The position numbers were made by a program, and so were the translations under genes. Below, piece after piece: positions 25,101 to 37,977 of a DNA stretch of 64,000 nucleotides (position 1 is the stretch's first letter; every line of letters starts with the position of its first letter). This stretch comes from Nymphaea colorata (lineage: Eukaryota; Streptophyta; Magnoliopsida; Nymphaeales; Nymphaeaceae): positions 20,580,848-20,644,847 of the forward strand of contig NC_045141.1 in the NCBI RefSeq assembly GCF_008831285.2. Direction: 5' to 3'. The notes beneath the pieces are model-generated. The model was not told where the DNA came from. It searched no databases and saw only the letters and a program-made list of their open reading frames with translations.

Positions 25101-26177
25101 GCGAAGCCGATGGAGGCGAAGTAGTCAAGGGCGGCGGAGGCCTGTCCATGGTAGATCGGGCAGCCCTCCGACAGGAGGATCACCTTGTCGAACATGTGGT
25201 AGAGCCGACTGGATGGCTGGTGGATGGTGGTGACGATGGTTCGGCCTACCCTGGCCAGCCCCTTGACCGTGGTCAGGATGCGCTGAGCCGTGGTCGAGTC
25301 GAGGCCGGACGTGGGCTCGTCCAGCAGCAGGAGGCTCGGGTTGACCAGCATCTCCTGGCCGATGCTCACCCTCTTCTTCTCCCCTCCTGATATCCCCCGC
25401 ACCAGCGCCCCTCCCACTATGCTGTCCCTGCATTTGGTGAGCCCCAGCTCCGTCAACACCGACTCCGCGTGCTCCAACTTGGTGGCCAAGCTCAGCGAGC
25501 CCGGCAGCCGCAGCAGCGCCGCGAACACCAGCGTCTCCATGACCGTCAGGTGCGGATACAGCACGTCGTTCTGCGCCACGAAGCCGATGCTGCGCTTGAT
25601 CGACCCCGTGAAGGGCCGGCCGTTGTATGTGATCTTGCCGGAGAGCTTTCCGGCTAGTCGACCGCCTAGCGCCGTCAGAAGCGTCGTTTTTCCGCTGCCC
25701 GATGGCCCCAACATCGCAAGGATCTCTCCGGGGTACACCATACCGCTTATCCCACTAAGTATCGTCTTCTCCTTCCTACCAGCACCGCCGCCGCCGCTGC
25801 CTAAGTATGGTACCCCCAAGCAGGACTTACTTCCCTTTGGTCCCACTTTCACTCTGAACGACACCTCCTCAAACTACACAGAACAAAGGCGAAGATCTCA
25901 GCAGAGGGAGAAAGCGAGAGAAAACACGGTCGATCGCGTGGGAGAAAGAAACCAAGAAGTAATAACTACAAAAACAAGTGACAGAAGATAAGAAAATGAA
26001 GGCTTTAGCTACCTTGAGAGTTATGGCGAAGACATTGAGGTGCAGAACGGAAGAGGGAGGATCAACTGTGGGCTTCGCTGTTTCCTTGGCATCGGAGGAG
26101 TCGTCAATGATGGGGGGAAGGGGAAGCAGCCTCGGTGCCATCTCCTGGTTCGATGAGTGCTCGATAGATGGCGCCAT
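22104..26177 (-). CDS. ABCG14: half-size ABC transporter, ABCG14-like
   Basis: A white-brown-complex half transporter that must dimerise; the Arabidopsis protein it most resembles, ABCG14, is a plasma-membrane exporter needed for root-to-shoot cytokinin movement. Five exons on the minus strand: 26013-26177, 25051-25873, 24581-24835, 22886-23079 and 22104-22754. Phases agree and the product is 695 aa (Arabidopsis about 648). Walker A GPSGSGKT is at 111-118, Q-loop Q156, signature ISGGEKKR near 216-223, Walker B LLLLDEP near 236-242, and H-loop TTIHQPSS follows. The membrane half includes [20 protein letters not shown] and [16 protein letters not shown]. Exon 3 encodes a Gly/Gln-rich insert with a repeated GGDRQQ, longer than I remember in the Arabidopsis protein. 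The ATG at 26177 is chosen because the in-frame sequence above it has no ATG and reads through a CT repeat. The subfamily is secure; the exact orthologue is likely but needs a tree. Confidence 0.92.
23880..23960 (-). repeat. possible SINE remnant in ABCG intron 3
   Basis: On the minus strand, AGGTCAAGAGTTCAATGCCC resembles a B box and matches the element near 13890. The A-box side is weak. It lies in the intron between exons 4 and 3 of the ABCG gene. Confidence 0.3.
24369..24553. repeat. two (GA)n microsatellites in ABCG intron 3
   Basis: GA runs occur at about 24369-24391 and 24531-24553, the second ending 28 bases from the exon 3 splice donor on the minus strand. Confidence 0.9.
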
Positions 26178-26263
26178 CTTTATTATGCTCTGGCCTTTCC
26201 TCTTTTTTGTGATTGGAGAGAGAGAGAGAGATGTGGGGAGTGTCCTGGCTTTGGTGAGTGAGA

Positions 26264-26302
26264 TCACAGCATGGCATTGAATAGAGAAGGAGCCCAACCC
26301 AT
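26264..26302 (-). promoter_or_regulatory. 12-codon upstream ORF in the ABCG14-like leader
   Basis: On the minus strand an ATG at 26302 opens a frame reading MGWAPSLFNAML and ending in TGA at 26266-26264. It lies 86 bases upstream of the main ATG. A TATA-like box at 26361-26370 would place it inside the transcript. Short upstream ORFs often lower translation of the main frame; whether this one does is inference. Confidence 0.5.
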
Positions 26303-26360
26303 TGCCAAGAGGGCTGTGTGCGCGGAATGTGTGGAGATGTTGGTGTGGGGATGAAAGTGT

Positions 26361-26370
26361 CCTATTTAAG
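26361..26370 (-). promoter_or_regulatory. TATA-like box of the ABCG14-like gene
   Basis: CTTAAATAGG on the minus strand lies about 185 bases upstream of the start codon. This would set transcription near 26330-26340, a normal leader length. It is a motif match only. Confidence 0.4.
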
Positions 26371-28436
26371 CAGCGAGAATGGGGAAGGGAGGGGGAGTCT
26401 TTAAGACGACGGCATGACGTACGTACTGTTCTTTCCTTTTTTTCTTTTGATTATTCTTCCTTCTCCCTGTTATTCTTGTGATTACTATTACAGTAAAAGT
26501 AAACAGAATAAACAATTTCACTGTCATGGTGGAGGCAGGAAACATTAGGATTAGGTCCTATGACAGGAAGGCCGTGGTGAATAATGATCACCTTCACATG
26601 ATTTCTTTTCGATGCCCATATCCTGCTTCGTGATCTTTAAGCAACATGCTTAAGCACATACGGTTGACGTTGAGAGATCTTGCCAAAAAAGGTGGATTTG
26701 CGTCTAGTTTTGCTCAATGGCAGGCCAAATTCCGGCCGGCACCTGCCTAGATCTTGTAGCGAGCTCATGATCATATATATAACACCAACACTTCTAGTTA
26801 ATTAAACACGCGCCACGATGAGCCCAACTAGCACCGGCCGGCAGGGCCGCGCATGTCTGTGGGTGGTATGGGGTCAAATTCTCAGGCTGACTTTGTCACG
26901 TAATGTCAGGTGAGATGTACCTCGGGTATTGAATTATCAATCCCTTTTAAACTCAAACTTGCTTAATACTACACTCATGGTCTGGTACTAGCTGAGCTCA
27001 TGGTTGGTCGATGAAGCACCAAACTAGACCATGGCTGAACACATTGTTTTCAAAAGGACAAAAGAAGATTAAGAAGTACTTAAGACTTGTCAGCTTGGTT
27101 ATTTCGGCTTCTTTTTCTCTTTATTTGGACACAGGGGTCCCATATTATGCAGAGCTTAACGATTGCTCGGTTACTTCATAAGCATGCCAAGTGATTATAG
27201 GAATTCAAGTGTTTGAGCACTTTCCGCTTGCAGAACCATGGGCTGCATGCACGCTTTATAGTATGAAACACTTTTTAATGAGATTAATTTATGTTAATGG
27301 GTATAGTTGTTTAATTAATTAAGCAAAGTTTGATCAGCTTGTGACCCCCTTGCCTTCAACTCCAAAGTCTTCAGTCTTCAGTCTTAGAGTTGGTCGCCCC
27401 CTTATGATGCGGTGGAATGGATCTCCTAAACGGGAATAGATCAGCTGGGCCCAATGGACCGAATCATCGTGAGTCATTACTTTTACACTAGCTAGTTCGG
27501 ATTGAGAGCAAACAAGTAGACCACGAGCGGTATTTCCTTTTTTGCCTTTTCTGTTGAAGCAAAGCATAGTGGAGCATCCAAGTGCAGTTGCTCGGGGACA
27601 TGGGCGGTGGCCTCCAATGCAAAGGAGCATGTGCTTGTGGGCTAGCCACTTTCTATGACCGCATATTTATAATCACTCACTAATATTAACCTGCCTAAGG
27701 CATCGCCATTGTTGAGACCATATATTCTGTGGCATCATCAATATCCCAGAATATGAGCCATTGAGCATTGTTGCATGTGTATATGTTTGTATCTCTCTTT
27801 CTCTCTGCTGCTTCTTTCTTTTTCTTTTCACCCTACGAGACGCAGAGAGCCATGATACTTTCAGAAAAATGCTGTTAAGGAAAGTGGTGTTCCGATCATG
27901 ATTGTGATATTATATATGATGATGATTAGATCGTAGGTGAAATTTATTTTGACGCACATACGGAAAGATTTTCTTGAGGACGGAGTATATATTTTCAGAA
28001 CATGATAACGAGATCTTTCGGGATGGATTCTTTCTGAGGCAGAGAGATCTGCGAGGTGGGCACACGGTTTTCTGATTGTGGGGAGCGATCACACCCTCCC
28101 CTCCTTTCAAAAGGTAAGAGATTTAACACTTGTCGACTGTTTTCTGGGAGGGTTGGCAGTTCTCAAGAAGAGTATCTGAGAGGAACTGAGCACGAATGAA
28201 ACAAGTGATTAGCGGCAAGTAAAGTACTCTAGAGAGATTCGGGGCAAAATAAAGAGGCTTTGAAGGAGGGATTAACAAATGGAGATGAAGGGGAGATTGT
28301 GGCATCCCATCCATCCATGGAGGTCGAAGCGCACTAGAGAGAGAGAGAGCATGTGGGGTTGCGTTATCTTTAGCCATAGCCCGTGCGTGTCGGAATCGAA
28401 TGCATGCTGCTTTCTCTCTCCTTTTTCTCTCTCTTG

Positions 28437-28442
<6 letters not shown>

Positions 28443-28469
<27 letters not shown>
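28443..28469. repeat. (TA)n microsatellite
   Basis: About 13 TA units, read directly, in intergenic DNA between CT-rich flanks. Confidence 0.95.
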
Positions 28470-28471
<2 letters not shown>

Positions 28472-30919
28472 AAAATTTTAGTTCTCCATTTGCTTTCTCT
28501 CACTTGAGGCAATCAATGAATATGAAAAGGCTAGGAACATAAAGCAGGTGCACCATCGTTTTTAGTGTGTTAGTGTTAAAAAGGCAGTTCCATTATTTAT
28601 ATAGTAATAATATGGCGCTCCACATGCCCACTGGATTTTTGGCAGTTCCAATTATCACCTGAAGCGTAGAGAGAGAAAGAGAGAGATCTGGAAAACTTTT
28701 GGAATACATCGGACTTGGACTACTAGTACTCTCTCCCACGAGGGTCAGAAATGACAAGGATATCGATTTCTTCCTAATAAGGATTGCAAAAGAATGGTCT
28801 GAATTGTATTGCATTTGATCATAACTTTTTTGTTTTAAAGCAGAAACGGTAGCAAGAAAAATTCCGCTTTGTGAAATCTTAGAACAAGGAATTTTCTGAC
28901 AAGATATTCAAATATCTCAGTAAATCTTACAAATTCTAGAAAGGAAACCCGATCCCCCAAAAGCTCTCTCTCTCTCTCTCTCTCTTACTGTTAGTAATTC
29001 TGAAAATACATATGTCCAAGCATGATTCCCATTCAGGTGCTCGGATTTTGCCATGAATGAAATGAAGATCTCATGTATATATTTCTTGGTTTTTCTAGCA
29101 CAGTTATGCTCTTTCAAATAAAGGACCATAACATTGTTCCACTATTTTATCTTGAAGGAAAATTTTAAAAACACTTATTTTTTCATGCTTTCAAAACATG
29201 AACAAGTTTAGGCCTCCTCTGACAATAATCAGCGAAAGTGACGACGCTGGAATTAATAAACATTTTCTTGTATCTTCTAAGTTGAAATAGTGGCGGCGTG
29301 GTTGGCTTACGACCTTCACCCTGAAGTTCAGGTTTCAATATTCCGGCGGGTGCGTTCCTTCTCCCCCATCAATAACGTGAGGCTACGATTAACCAAATTG
29401 AACTTAACATCCGAACTTTCCTGTGAATCCTTTTTACCAAAGCCAAAAACTGATACCATTACTTTCTTGGTAATAACTCTTTGTTATTTTTGCTTCTCTC
29501 CCCTTCTCTCTCTTTCTCTCCCCTTGCAGAAGTTTGTAGCAGCCTGTTTTCCCATGTTGTTCTAATGCATCCTTTTATTTGATTCTTCTCTTTACGTTGG
29601 GTAATCCAACCAGTTCGGTTGGGTGGTGTGTCATAATCATATCTTCAGCTCTAACCTTAAAAAGTGTTACTGTGATGGTATCAATGAGTGTTGATCTTGA
29701 GATTAGAGTTGTTGTTCAAGCCAAAATACCAAAAACATGCAACCACACACAGAAGAAGCTTTCTCCAACCACAAATTTCACAAATAAAAAAAGGCAGTCA
29801 ATAAACTAAAGCAACAACGATGCCATGCCTCGAAAGAATGGCCAAGTGCACGGCAGCTAAGTAACCTAAACCTGGCTAGCTTTTCCTTTACAGAAATACA
29901 TATATAGTAGATGCACAGAGTCATAATTGACATAGAAATTGATCATGTTTGCGGCTTATTATATAATAAACACCCTTTCGTAGTGATTCCAATACGAGAA
30001 ACCACCAAGGCTGCATTCTTTTAATAGAAGCTGATTGAACGAAATTATATACCTGGGAAACACTGTTTACGGTCCTGATTGGCATGGGCGAGTTGTATAA
30101 TTTAATGCACTGCCATGTAGATCCTCGCTAGAGCTTGCGATTCTATTGGTCTTTATACTGATAGATATGCCGGTCTAGTGGTTTCTTGTTGCAAGTTTTT
30201 AATGAGATAAGTGAGTTCAATTGATCATTGAAAAAAAAAAAAAAAGTGGCAGTTGTTTCTATTGGAAAGATAAACTTTCCTTTTTGACATGAATATGGAA
30301 ATGTATATAAGATTTTGCTTTTCCTCCACATTTTTGTAAGCAACCTGTCTGTATATATTTTTCCGCAGTTCCTAATGTGCTGCTATTCCAATTAAAAACG
30401 ATCGCTTTCTAATAATGCTATCAAGAAGCAATAATTAATCCTTCGGTCCCTAGTAAACCATTTAATGATTGGAAGTAGATAGGCAACTGTTTAGAAATAT
30501 TAAGGATGACGCAGAGCAACATCATCCGGCTAACGGCTGTTAATTGTGAAAAGGAAACGGCGGGGTTATTCACATCCACCCCTTGTTGTTAGTGATAAAC
30601 AAGTACAGTATCTCTCTCTCTCTCAATCGTCACAATGCTGTCCTCTACTTTTCTTCTTTCCTTTTCCTCCTTTTGATACTTGCTTTCACTTTTCTATCAC
30701 AGCTTCAACACCGAAAAAGTTACAAGATTTACAGGTCGCACTCGCGAACAAAAACACATACAGCATTTTGAACTCTCCCGAACAAACCCCACATTTCGTA
30801 ATGTTTCTATGAGACTAATTATATATAAAGTTTGTCGCTATCACTATGTCAAGGAAATGTGAAAATCAAATAACGACTAGATCGTCTTTTCAATACCAAA
30901 ATGAGGCCTTAGAAGTCAA

Positions 30920-31320
30920 AAGCCTTATATTTCTTATATCTGCAGCAAACAAACTCTGGGCTCTCTGTATGAAGACCGCATTCATGTGAACAATCTTACA
31001 AAAGAAAGAGACTAAAGTACATGACTTCCAAGGAAGGAATGACTTGACCAACCAAAAACCAGGGGCAGGTTCTTCATGGATGTGAAAGAATATGCATAAA
31101 ATTCAACAAAAATGTCATTTTCCTTGATGTACCAACACAGGCTTTTAGTTTAAAGTAAAAAAATTTCAGGTCCTTAATCTTTGGACACTTATAACATCTG
31201 AGCTCTGCAGCCAATAAATTTTAGGGTTTTCTATATGAAGATAATATTCGTACGGTAAATCTCACAAAAGAAAGAGAGAGAAGCATGTTCTAAAGACATA
31301 AATAATTGGACCAGCCAATA
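30920..31320. repeat. degenerate direct duplication, period about 266 bp
   Basis: The string 'tatgaaga' at 30968 and 31234 anchors two stretches sharing order and spacing: a 'ctctg' block, 'tctgtatgaagac' against 'tctatatgaagat', 'cttacaaaagaaagaga' against 'ctcacaaaagaaagaga', then 'gaccaaccaa' against 'gaccagccaa'. Divergence is high. Confidence 0.6.
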
Positions 31321-33923
31321 CCATACTTATACATACCTACGTACATATATATATATGATATAAAGGTAGAGAGAGAGAGAGAGAGAGAGAAGGCATTTTA
31401 GGTCGATCGATGCACCTAAAAATCTTTAAATGCAAGGGGATGGAACCATGTAGAACAGCAGTTCATCCTTCTTTTTGAAAGTAGAGGCAGTTCAGTACTG
31501 TTCACACCAATAAGTTTCTCCAGGATAATTGCTGTAGAATCATCCAGATTTGACACGACTGTCTTGCAAGATTAATGGCCTGTGGGTTAACTGTTCTCAC
31601 ATGGGAATAAAGACGGGCAAGGTGTCCCTCAATCTCACTATCTGATCAACTCCCCGGCATTGAGAATTGGATCAGATCTCGCACGCAAAGTACACTTTTT
31701 TCATGTGGTTAAAATCCAAAGAAAACGTCCGCAGATTAATCTTGCGGACACTGTTAGATGCAACTTTGCTTTTCCATGAAGAAAAAGAAAGAGAGACTTC
31801 GGTATTATTGGCCGTTAATGTATGCTTTAAAGCAAATGCAGTTGGGCAGTCGACGCGTGTCCCTGGTACTCATATCCAAAGGCAAGTGGCCAACCTTATG
31901 TGCTCCACCATGACATCAACATTGAGATGCATCGATGGGGAAAGCATGGCATGCTTGTATGGTGGCACCCACCACCATGGTCTCTTTTATCTTTATTTCT
32001 TTGCTTCTTTTTAGATTGGCAAAAACAGAAAAGCAAGAGGGAAAAAGAAAGCTGCTGTTTGCTTCAATGATAACCAACTGAAGAACTCTCATGATCTTCA
32101 TCACATGGACACAAAGGTAGAGAGAGCTAATGTGGCAAGAAGGGTCCCTTTTGGTTCCCTTCTTTGATCCCTTATTTGCTTTTTAGTTCTTGGGGAGTGC
32201 TTTATGTGATATATCATATGTGGGAGCACATGCACAGTGAGGCAATTAATTCACTGTGGCAAAAATGTGATGTACAAGGAACCCCCAAAAACATGCAATG
32301 CATCTGATGCTTTTGGGTAGACATATATATGGCTGTGACTCAAAGATGCAACTTTTTTCTTTCAATAATAACATTTTTTAAAAAATCAATTGCATTAATA
32401 ACAGTAGCAATATTTTCTACTGTAGCCCTTTCCAGGTGGGTTGCAGCCTTCTCTGTTCTTGAGTTCACAGCATATACTGTAGCAGCACTGCTGCCGCTGC
32501 TCATTTTTTTTATTTCTACAAGGTGATTTCTCGCCACCCACATTCATATTTGTGTGATTTGGATCTTCTTTTCTTTTAAAACAAAAGGTTTCGATCGATG
32601 CTTTTGCCTCTAAAAAGTTGTCCTTTGAGTAACAGGCGATTGAGCGGTGAGATGATACGTGTTGACGCCACTTGAAAGCTGCTGAGGTTTTTCTGAGTAC
32701 CAATAGCCACGGTGACGCTTCATCACGTAAGCGGTTGGCTTCTCGGAGATTGAACGTACAGCAAGGCATTCAACTCATGATCAGCGAGGATCCGGTAAAA
32801 GTTTATGAACAAAGCTCTGTAAAAAAGCAAGCAGCTTTTTGAACCAATTTTTTAGATTATCTTGGTCGAGTTTAATTATATATAGGTGACGTCTTCATGA
32901 TTAATTTGATAATATTAATTCACCACTTAGTGGTATTTTTTTTTTAATACATGGCTTTCTATGTCACCAATTTTTTTTTTCCATTACTGTCGATTTTGAA
33001 AGGCTATAACTTCTTGTGTGCTTGCCGGAATCCGGCGCTTTAAGGATTAAATTCTTATCAAAGACATCTCTATGGTTAAATTTGATTAAACAACTTAAAA
33101 TATTGAGCGCGCACCTTGTAGATAAGACATGATGCCTGCACTGGATCCCAACTCACGACAGTGGAAGCAGAAAATGCAGAATCTTTTGGATTTTAAACTT
33201 AATTTCAGATTTCCGTCATATTATATTGCCTAAATGAAGAATCTTATGATTTCCACAACTCTAACATTTGAAAATTAAAATTCTTGCGAGAACTAGGATG
33301 CCGCACTGGTCGTTCTATATGGTTGGTTCTCCGTCTTTTTATTTGTAAATTAGCTTTAATAAAGTGAAAACATAATGAAAATCTGAAATTTTTCTTGTTT
33401 GATTATTTAAATAGTTCCATCTTTATTCTTCCGAATAGTAACGTGGGTGCATAAAATGAAAAGTAAATGTAGGCTTGTGCGGGAAAGAATCACCAACTTA
33501 AAAATTTGTCTTAAAGATAAGAAACCATCAGAAACAGCTCAAAAGTAATGTAATATATAACCTCTAGAAGAATTCAAAAAAAAGAAAAAGACAACGAGTC
33601 CTTCTGGAAGGAAAAACGATCTCGCAGATATTCTGATATGGAACGGAGAAAACAAAAATAAAAAAGATGTCCGAAGATCAGCAAGTGTTTTAAGTCAATG
33701 GGAATCTCATAAAGGAAGAGAACAAAAACGTATGTGCTTTAACACATTGCATTGATATGAAGCTACTTTTGGGATTTTCCATGGAGGCTGTTTCCCACTG
33801 AGCTTCTCTCTAACTAAATTGTCATACTTGCAAAGAAATATTGTTAAAAGATGGGAATTTAAAGCTTTCGTTGTACTAAAACCAACATAATATGGGTCCA
33901 AATCAATGTCCCCCAACAATTCT

Positions 33924-33926
<3 letters not shown>

Positions 33927-33954
<28 letters not shown>
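33927..33954. repeat. (TA)n microsatellite
   Basis: 14 TA units read directly, just upstream of the tandem repeat array that begins at 34005. Confidence 0.95.
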
Positions 33955-33958
<4 letters not shown>

Positions 33959-34004
33959 GCCTGACTGCTAAGATTCAGAAATTTGTTACTAAAAAGGCCA
34001 TAAA

Positions 34005-34700
34005 TAGTCACTAAAACTATGAAAGCTGTTGTCACATCATCATAAACCATGGTTAATGTTAACTCAACAATTTTGTGTAGTTTTATTTTTTAAGTTTAGT
34101 CATCTGGAAAAATCTAGCAAGCATCTTTCGATGTAAATATGTCTGGACTAGCATGCCATCATCTCATCTTAAACCGAGAGATATAAGCATCTTTGGATGC
34201 AAAAATGTCTATTCTAGCGTGCTATCATCTCATGCTAGCAAAAAATTAGTCGCTAAAACTAAAAGAAACTCTTGTCACATCGTAAAATGTGATTAATGTC
34301 AAGTAAATGATTTCTTATAGTATATTTTTTTAAAAAAAAATTTAGTCATCCGGCAAAATCTAACAAGCATCTTTCGATGTAAAAATGTCTGGACTAGCAT
34401 GCCATTATCTCATCCTAACCGAGAGATTTAGGCATCTTTCGACACAAAAGTGTCTCGTCTATCATGCCATTATCTTGTCCTACCCAAAAATAATCTCTCT
34501 AGCTATAAAACTGCCGCCAAGATTAATGCCAACTCAATGACTTTTTTGTAGTATACTTTTTTTTAAATTTTAGTCATCCGACAAAATCCAACAAGTATAT
34601 TCAAATGTAATGTCATGCCATTATCTAATTTGAACCGAGAGATATAAGCATCTTTGGATGTAAAAATGTCTGGTATAGCATGACATTATCTCACCGAGTC
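34005..34700. repeat. three-copy tandem repeat, unit about 240 bp
   Basis: Units at 34005-34246, 34247-34490 and 34491-34700 share the order: 'tagtcnctaaaact', a 'gttgtcacatc' block, an AT-rich spacer, 'tttagtcatc', 'gcatctttcgatgt', 'atgtctggactagcatgcca', and 'accgagagat'. Inside each unit the 'gcatctttngatg..atgtct..tagc..gcca' segment is itself repeated about 70 bases later, so the array is nested. No coding frame runs through it. Confidence 0.85.
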
Positions 34701-34899
34701 TCTAGCCGATTTTGAGTTCAAGAAACATGTGCAGGCCATGCTTGAAATTATGAAAATGCATGCCATCAAAAAGTTGAAAAACGGGGACATATAAAACGCG
34801 AAAATGAAAAGTTAGAACGTGATGTGTGATGAGGAATAGTGTGTTCGACCCAAACACGCATAACCGTGTACTGGTTGAAGTCCCTCCCGTGAATCCGGC

Positions 34900-35095
34900 C
34901 GGTGTATATTATTTTTATTTAATAATGAGATATATTTTACTATAAAAATATATTTTATATTCAAAAAAATTTATTTTTATATTAAAAAAATATTTTAGCA
35001 GGTCGGGCTGACCCAAACTCGAGATTCGGGCATTGAGCAGGGTCAAGCCTGTTTTTTATCGGGCCGGGCTGGCCCGATGCGCAGGCCTACCCTTA
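34900..35095. repeat. transposon-like repeat, AT core with GGGCCGGGCT edge
   Basis: An AT-rich core is followed by 'caggtcgggctgaccc', then 'tatcgggccgggctggcccg' and 'gcaggcctacc'. The layout and orientation match the stretch at 13440-13650. Confidence 0.5.
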
Positions 35096-35566
35096 AACCC
35101 CAAGAGATCTCTGATTCGACCGGGCCAAAGAGAAAGTCCAAGGATGGGCCATTACAAGGGCCATTGTATCTTTCAAAACTTAATTATACAGGACCAAAAT
35201 CCAACTTTCTAAAATGTTATGATAAAATTTCATTTTCCGAAATCTGGAAATAATGAAAAGGAGGGCTATGGCCCCTTCCTGCCCTTCAGACCCACGAACA
35301 GCACCTCTAGATCGTCCTCATCTTTCTAAAAAGTCTTTCATTTCATGAAAGTCAAAGCTTATGGTATCAATGCACCTAATACCTAATATTGCATGCTCAA
35401 TACATGCATATGATTAAAGACGAGATGAGAATCAATGATGATGCATATAAACAAGTGTTTGCTTCCAATGAATTTCTTTTTCTCTTCAGAGTGAGTGGAA
35501 TGCCCATCACTTTTAAGGTTCACAGAGTTTGAGTCGGAACCTATTATAGTGTTGAAGATGAGCACA

Positions 35567-35650
35567 TTGGGTTGTGATAAAGACCACAGGATTTGAACTT
35601 CAAACCCCTTTGAGGTGAACTGCTTTGCTGCCTAGTGCACTACAACCCAT
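35567..35650 (-). repeat. probable tRNA-derived SINE
   Basis: On the minus strand the unit opens GGGTTGTAGTGCACTAGGCA (A-box-like) and carries GAAGTTCAAATCC, a good match to the tRNA B box consensus GGTTCRAATCC, about 50 bases on. It closes with ACAACCC, the complement of its opening GGGTTGT. No intact tRNA fold is apparent. Confidence 0.5.
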
Positions 35651-37077
35651 TAAGATTAACAAGTGTTTACTTTGATTAAACTTAGTCGGTTATATGAAAG
35701 AGGTAGGTTAGCCCCTGTTTAGAATGGCAATGAAAGAGAAGAAGTGAAAGCTGTAAGTAGTTTGGTGTGTTGTAGAATTAGAGCCAAGGCCTTGTGCTGC
35801 AAGCAGGAGCTTCCTGGCAAAGCTTCACACTATTAAAGAGGTTGAGCTGTTCATCGCTATCCATCGAATCCAAAGCGAGGAGGACAGTTCACAGTCTGAA
35901 ACAGAATATGGTATAATTGGAATCCGGTGGCCGTCCGCGTTTGGCCCAGCAAATGGGACAGCACACCTTGTGGACCGGAAGACCATAACAGTTTACCGAC
36001 GAGATTCCACTGCCAACCTTTCCGAAAAAGGGTTCTTCCTCTTGCGGCCGGGCGAGTCAAGAAAGTGAATTGGGAGTGGACCTGATTACTTTTTGCTCCT
36101 AAGAATATGTATCACATAGTTTGAAATACGAAGACATACTAAATATTACTAAGCTTCCTTGAGTTGTAGATCAGGAAATTAAAGAGGCAGGTCTGGAACT
36201 AAAATAATAGAAAGTAAAAGTGATCCAATCGTGGCTTAACCAATATCTTGGTAATTAGGATCGAGAAATGCACAGTCCCTCAAATGAGGCCTTTTGGCTA
36301 GTTAGTAGGATTTCATTATTCTTTGAATTGAGTGCATTGGGGAATGTCGCCAATAAAAGCAAGAACAGATGTATCCCATTGTTGTATTAATGTCTCTCCT
36401 GAAAGAGAAGGTTCATGCATGCATGGGTATTAATAAATAGTAAGAGCTCTTCAACTCTTTCTTTTTCGTTTATCTATGTGCGCTTTACGGTGTTCTTTAT
36501 TTTGCTTCACTAGTAAGATAACATAACCTTCCATTTTCTCTAAATCAGCATACCAGACCATGTAAATGGTTGGCAAGCATTAATTATATTTTATAGACGA
36601 CTGCTGTATGTATAGATGTTAACTACCATAATCAAAGTGAGAATCGGCGAGGGCGCTCGAGTTGGGGTTTTCAGGTATTGAGAGGGTGTTGCCCAACCTT
36701 GTATTTTAAATTCACATGTCGACAATGATGATAGCTTTGCCTATTCAGAGTCATCCAACCAAGGTTATTCATATATAACAAATGGATGGTTGCTAGAAAA
36801 ACAATAAAAAAATTTATGTGAACTAAGGTTAGATAACAAAAATGTTCATCACATTTTTCTCCTAGTTTTTTTTCTTAGTCATTCATCATGTTGGATCAGA
36901 CAGCTCTAGTTAGATGGTTGAGTGACTCTAAAAAGCCATAGTAAGTTTTTCAAAACCAAAGATTTTAAACTGGACTTAAGATCCACACTTGAAATCCAAA
37001 TAAAATGTATATGATTTAACATCAGAGAGAGTTGGATCTCAAATTTATGGACCTCACATCCTATGGATCTCAAAATG

Positions 37078-37277
37078 CTATGTTTGATAGCCTCGTATAA
37101 GTGGTCTGAGGCCGTTCTCAAATCTATTCAAACAAAAAATGAATTCCATAACCATAGATTTAAGGTCCGAATTAGGTTATAAAAGCCCTACGTCTGGAGT
37201 CAAGATGTTCTGATTATAAATCCACAGTTTTAAGATCCCAACCTTTGATATCAAATCGGAGACCATCAAACGTAGAC
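37078..37277. repeat. possible short DNA-transposon remnant with imperfect inverted ends
   Basis: TGTTTGATAGCCTC near 37081 and GGAGACCATCAAACG near 37257 are imperfect complements facing inward across about 170 bases. No target duplication is clear. Confidence 0.3.
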
Positions 37278-37977
37278 TAACTGCAAGCAGACGAAATGTA
37301 AAGAAACATTCTCTTAGAGCAGTTTTAAGGAACTTAAGGTGCAAGCAAATTAATTTGCAAGAAAAATAGAATATATAAACAAATAAAGCTGGTAATAGCT
37401 GCTGAATCGACGCTGCAACCTCTAGAAAAAATGATTGAATCAATGACCAAGATTGGAGGGGACCTGAACTTCTCTATGCTTAGTAAAGAATCCAAGACTA
37501 TCTCATGAAAAGTTAACGGGCAGCACACGATTACCTTTTTAATGATTTAAGATGTATATGAAAATGGACGCACTATTACTATGCATAAATATAATGCCCA
37601 TGTTGCCATCTAGATGGGGTCGGACTGAGCATATAATAAACTACAACCAACGGCTTCAGCTTGAATAAAATTACAGAATAGACCCACGAACTTCATCCAA
37701 TGGCCGGTTGCCGTATGGCCTCATGACCGTACGTTCTTCTCAATTCTTTGGGCACTCCAAAAGTATGGGCATTTTCGTCTTTTTCACTTTCCATTACATA
37801 TTAACTATAAGGAACACATCATATGAACTGGGGATTCAAGTAAAATGTTAATAATGTGAATGGTAGGCCATGAAAGGTAGAATTTTTTCTAAATTTTTGA
37901 ATTTAAGAAATAATTTAAAATTTAAAATTGATGTAAACATTTTAAATATGTATCGGCTTTGTGCCGCGTCCCCAAGG

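Noticed and set aside
26178-26297. N-terminal extension of the ABCG protein above 26177
   Set aside because: It begins at TTG, contains no in-frame ATG and translates a CT microsatellite, so it is leader rather than protein.
34005-34700. CRISPR-like array
   Set aside because: The repeats are ~240 bp, diverged, without spacer structure, and the host is a plant; this is an ordinary tandem repeat.
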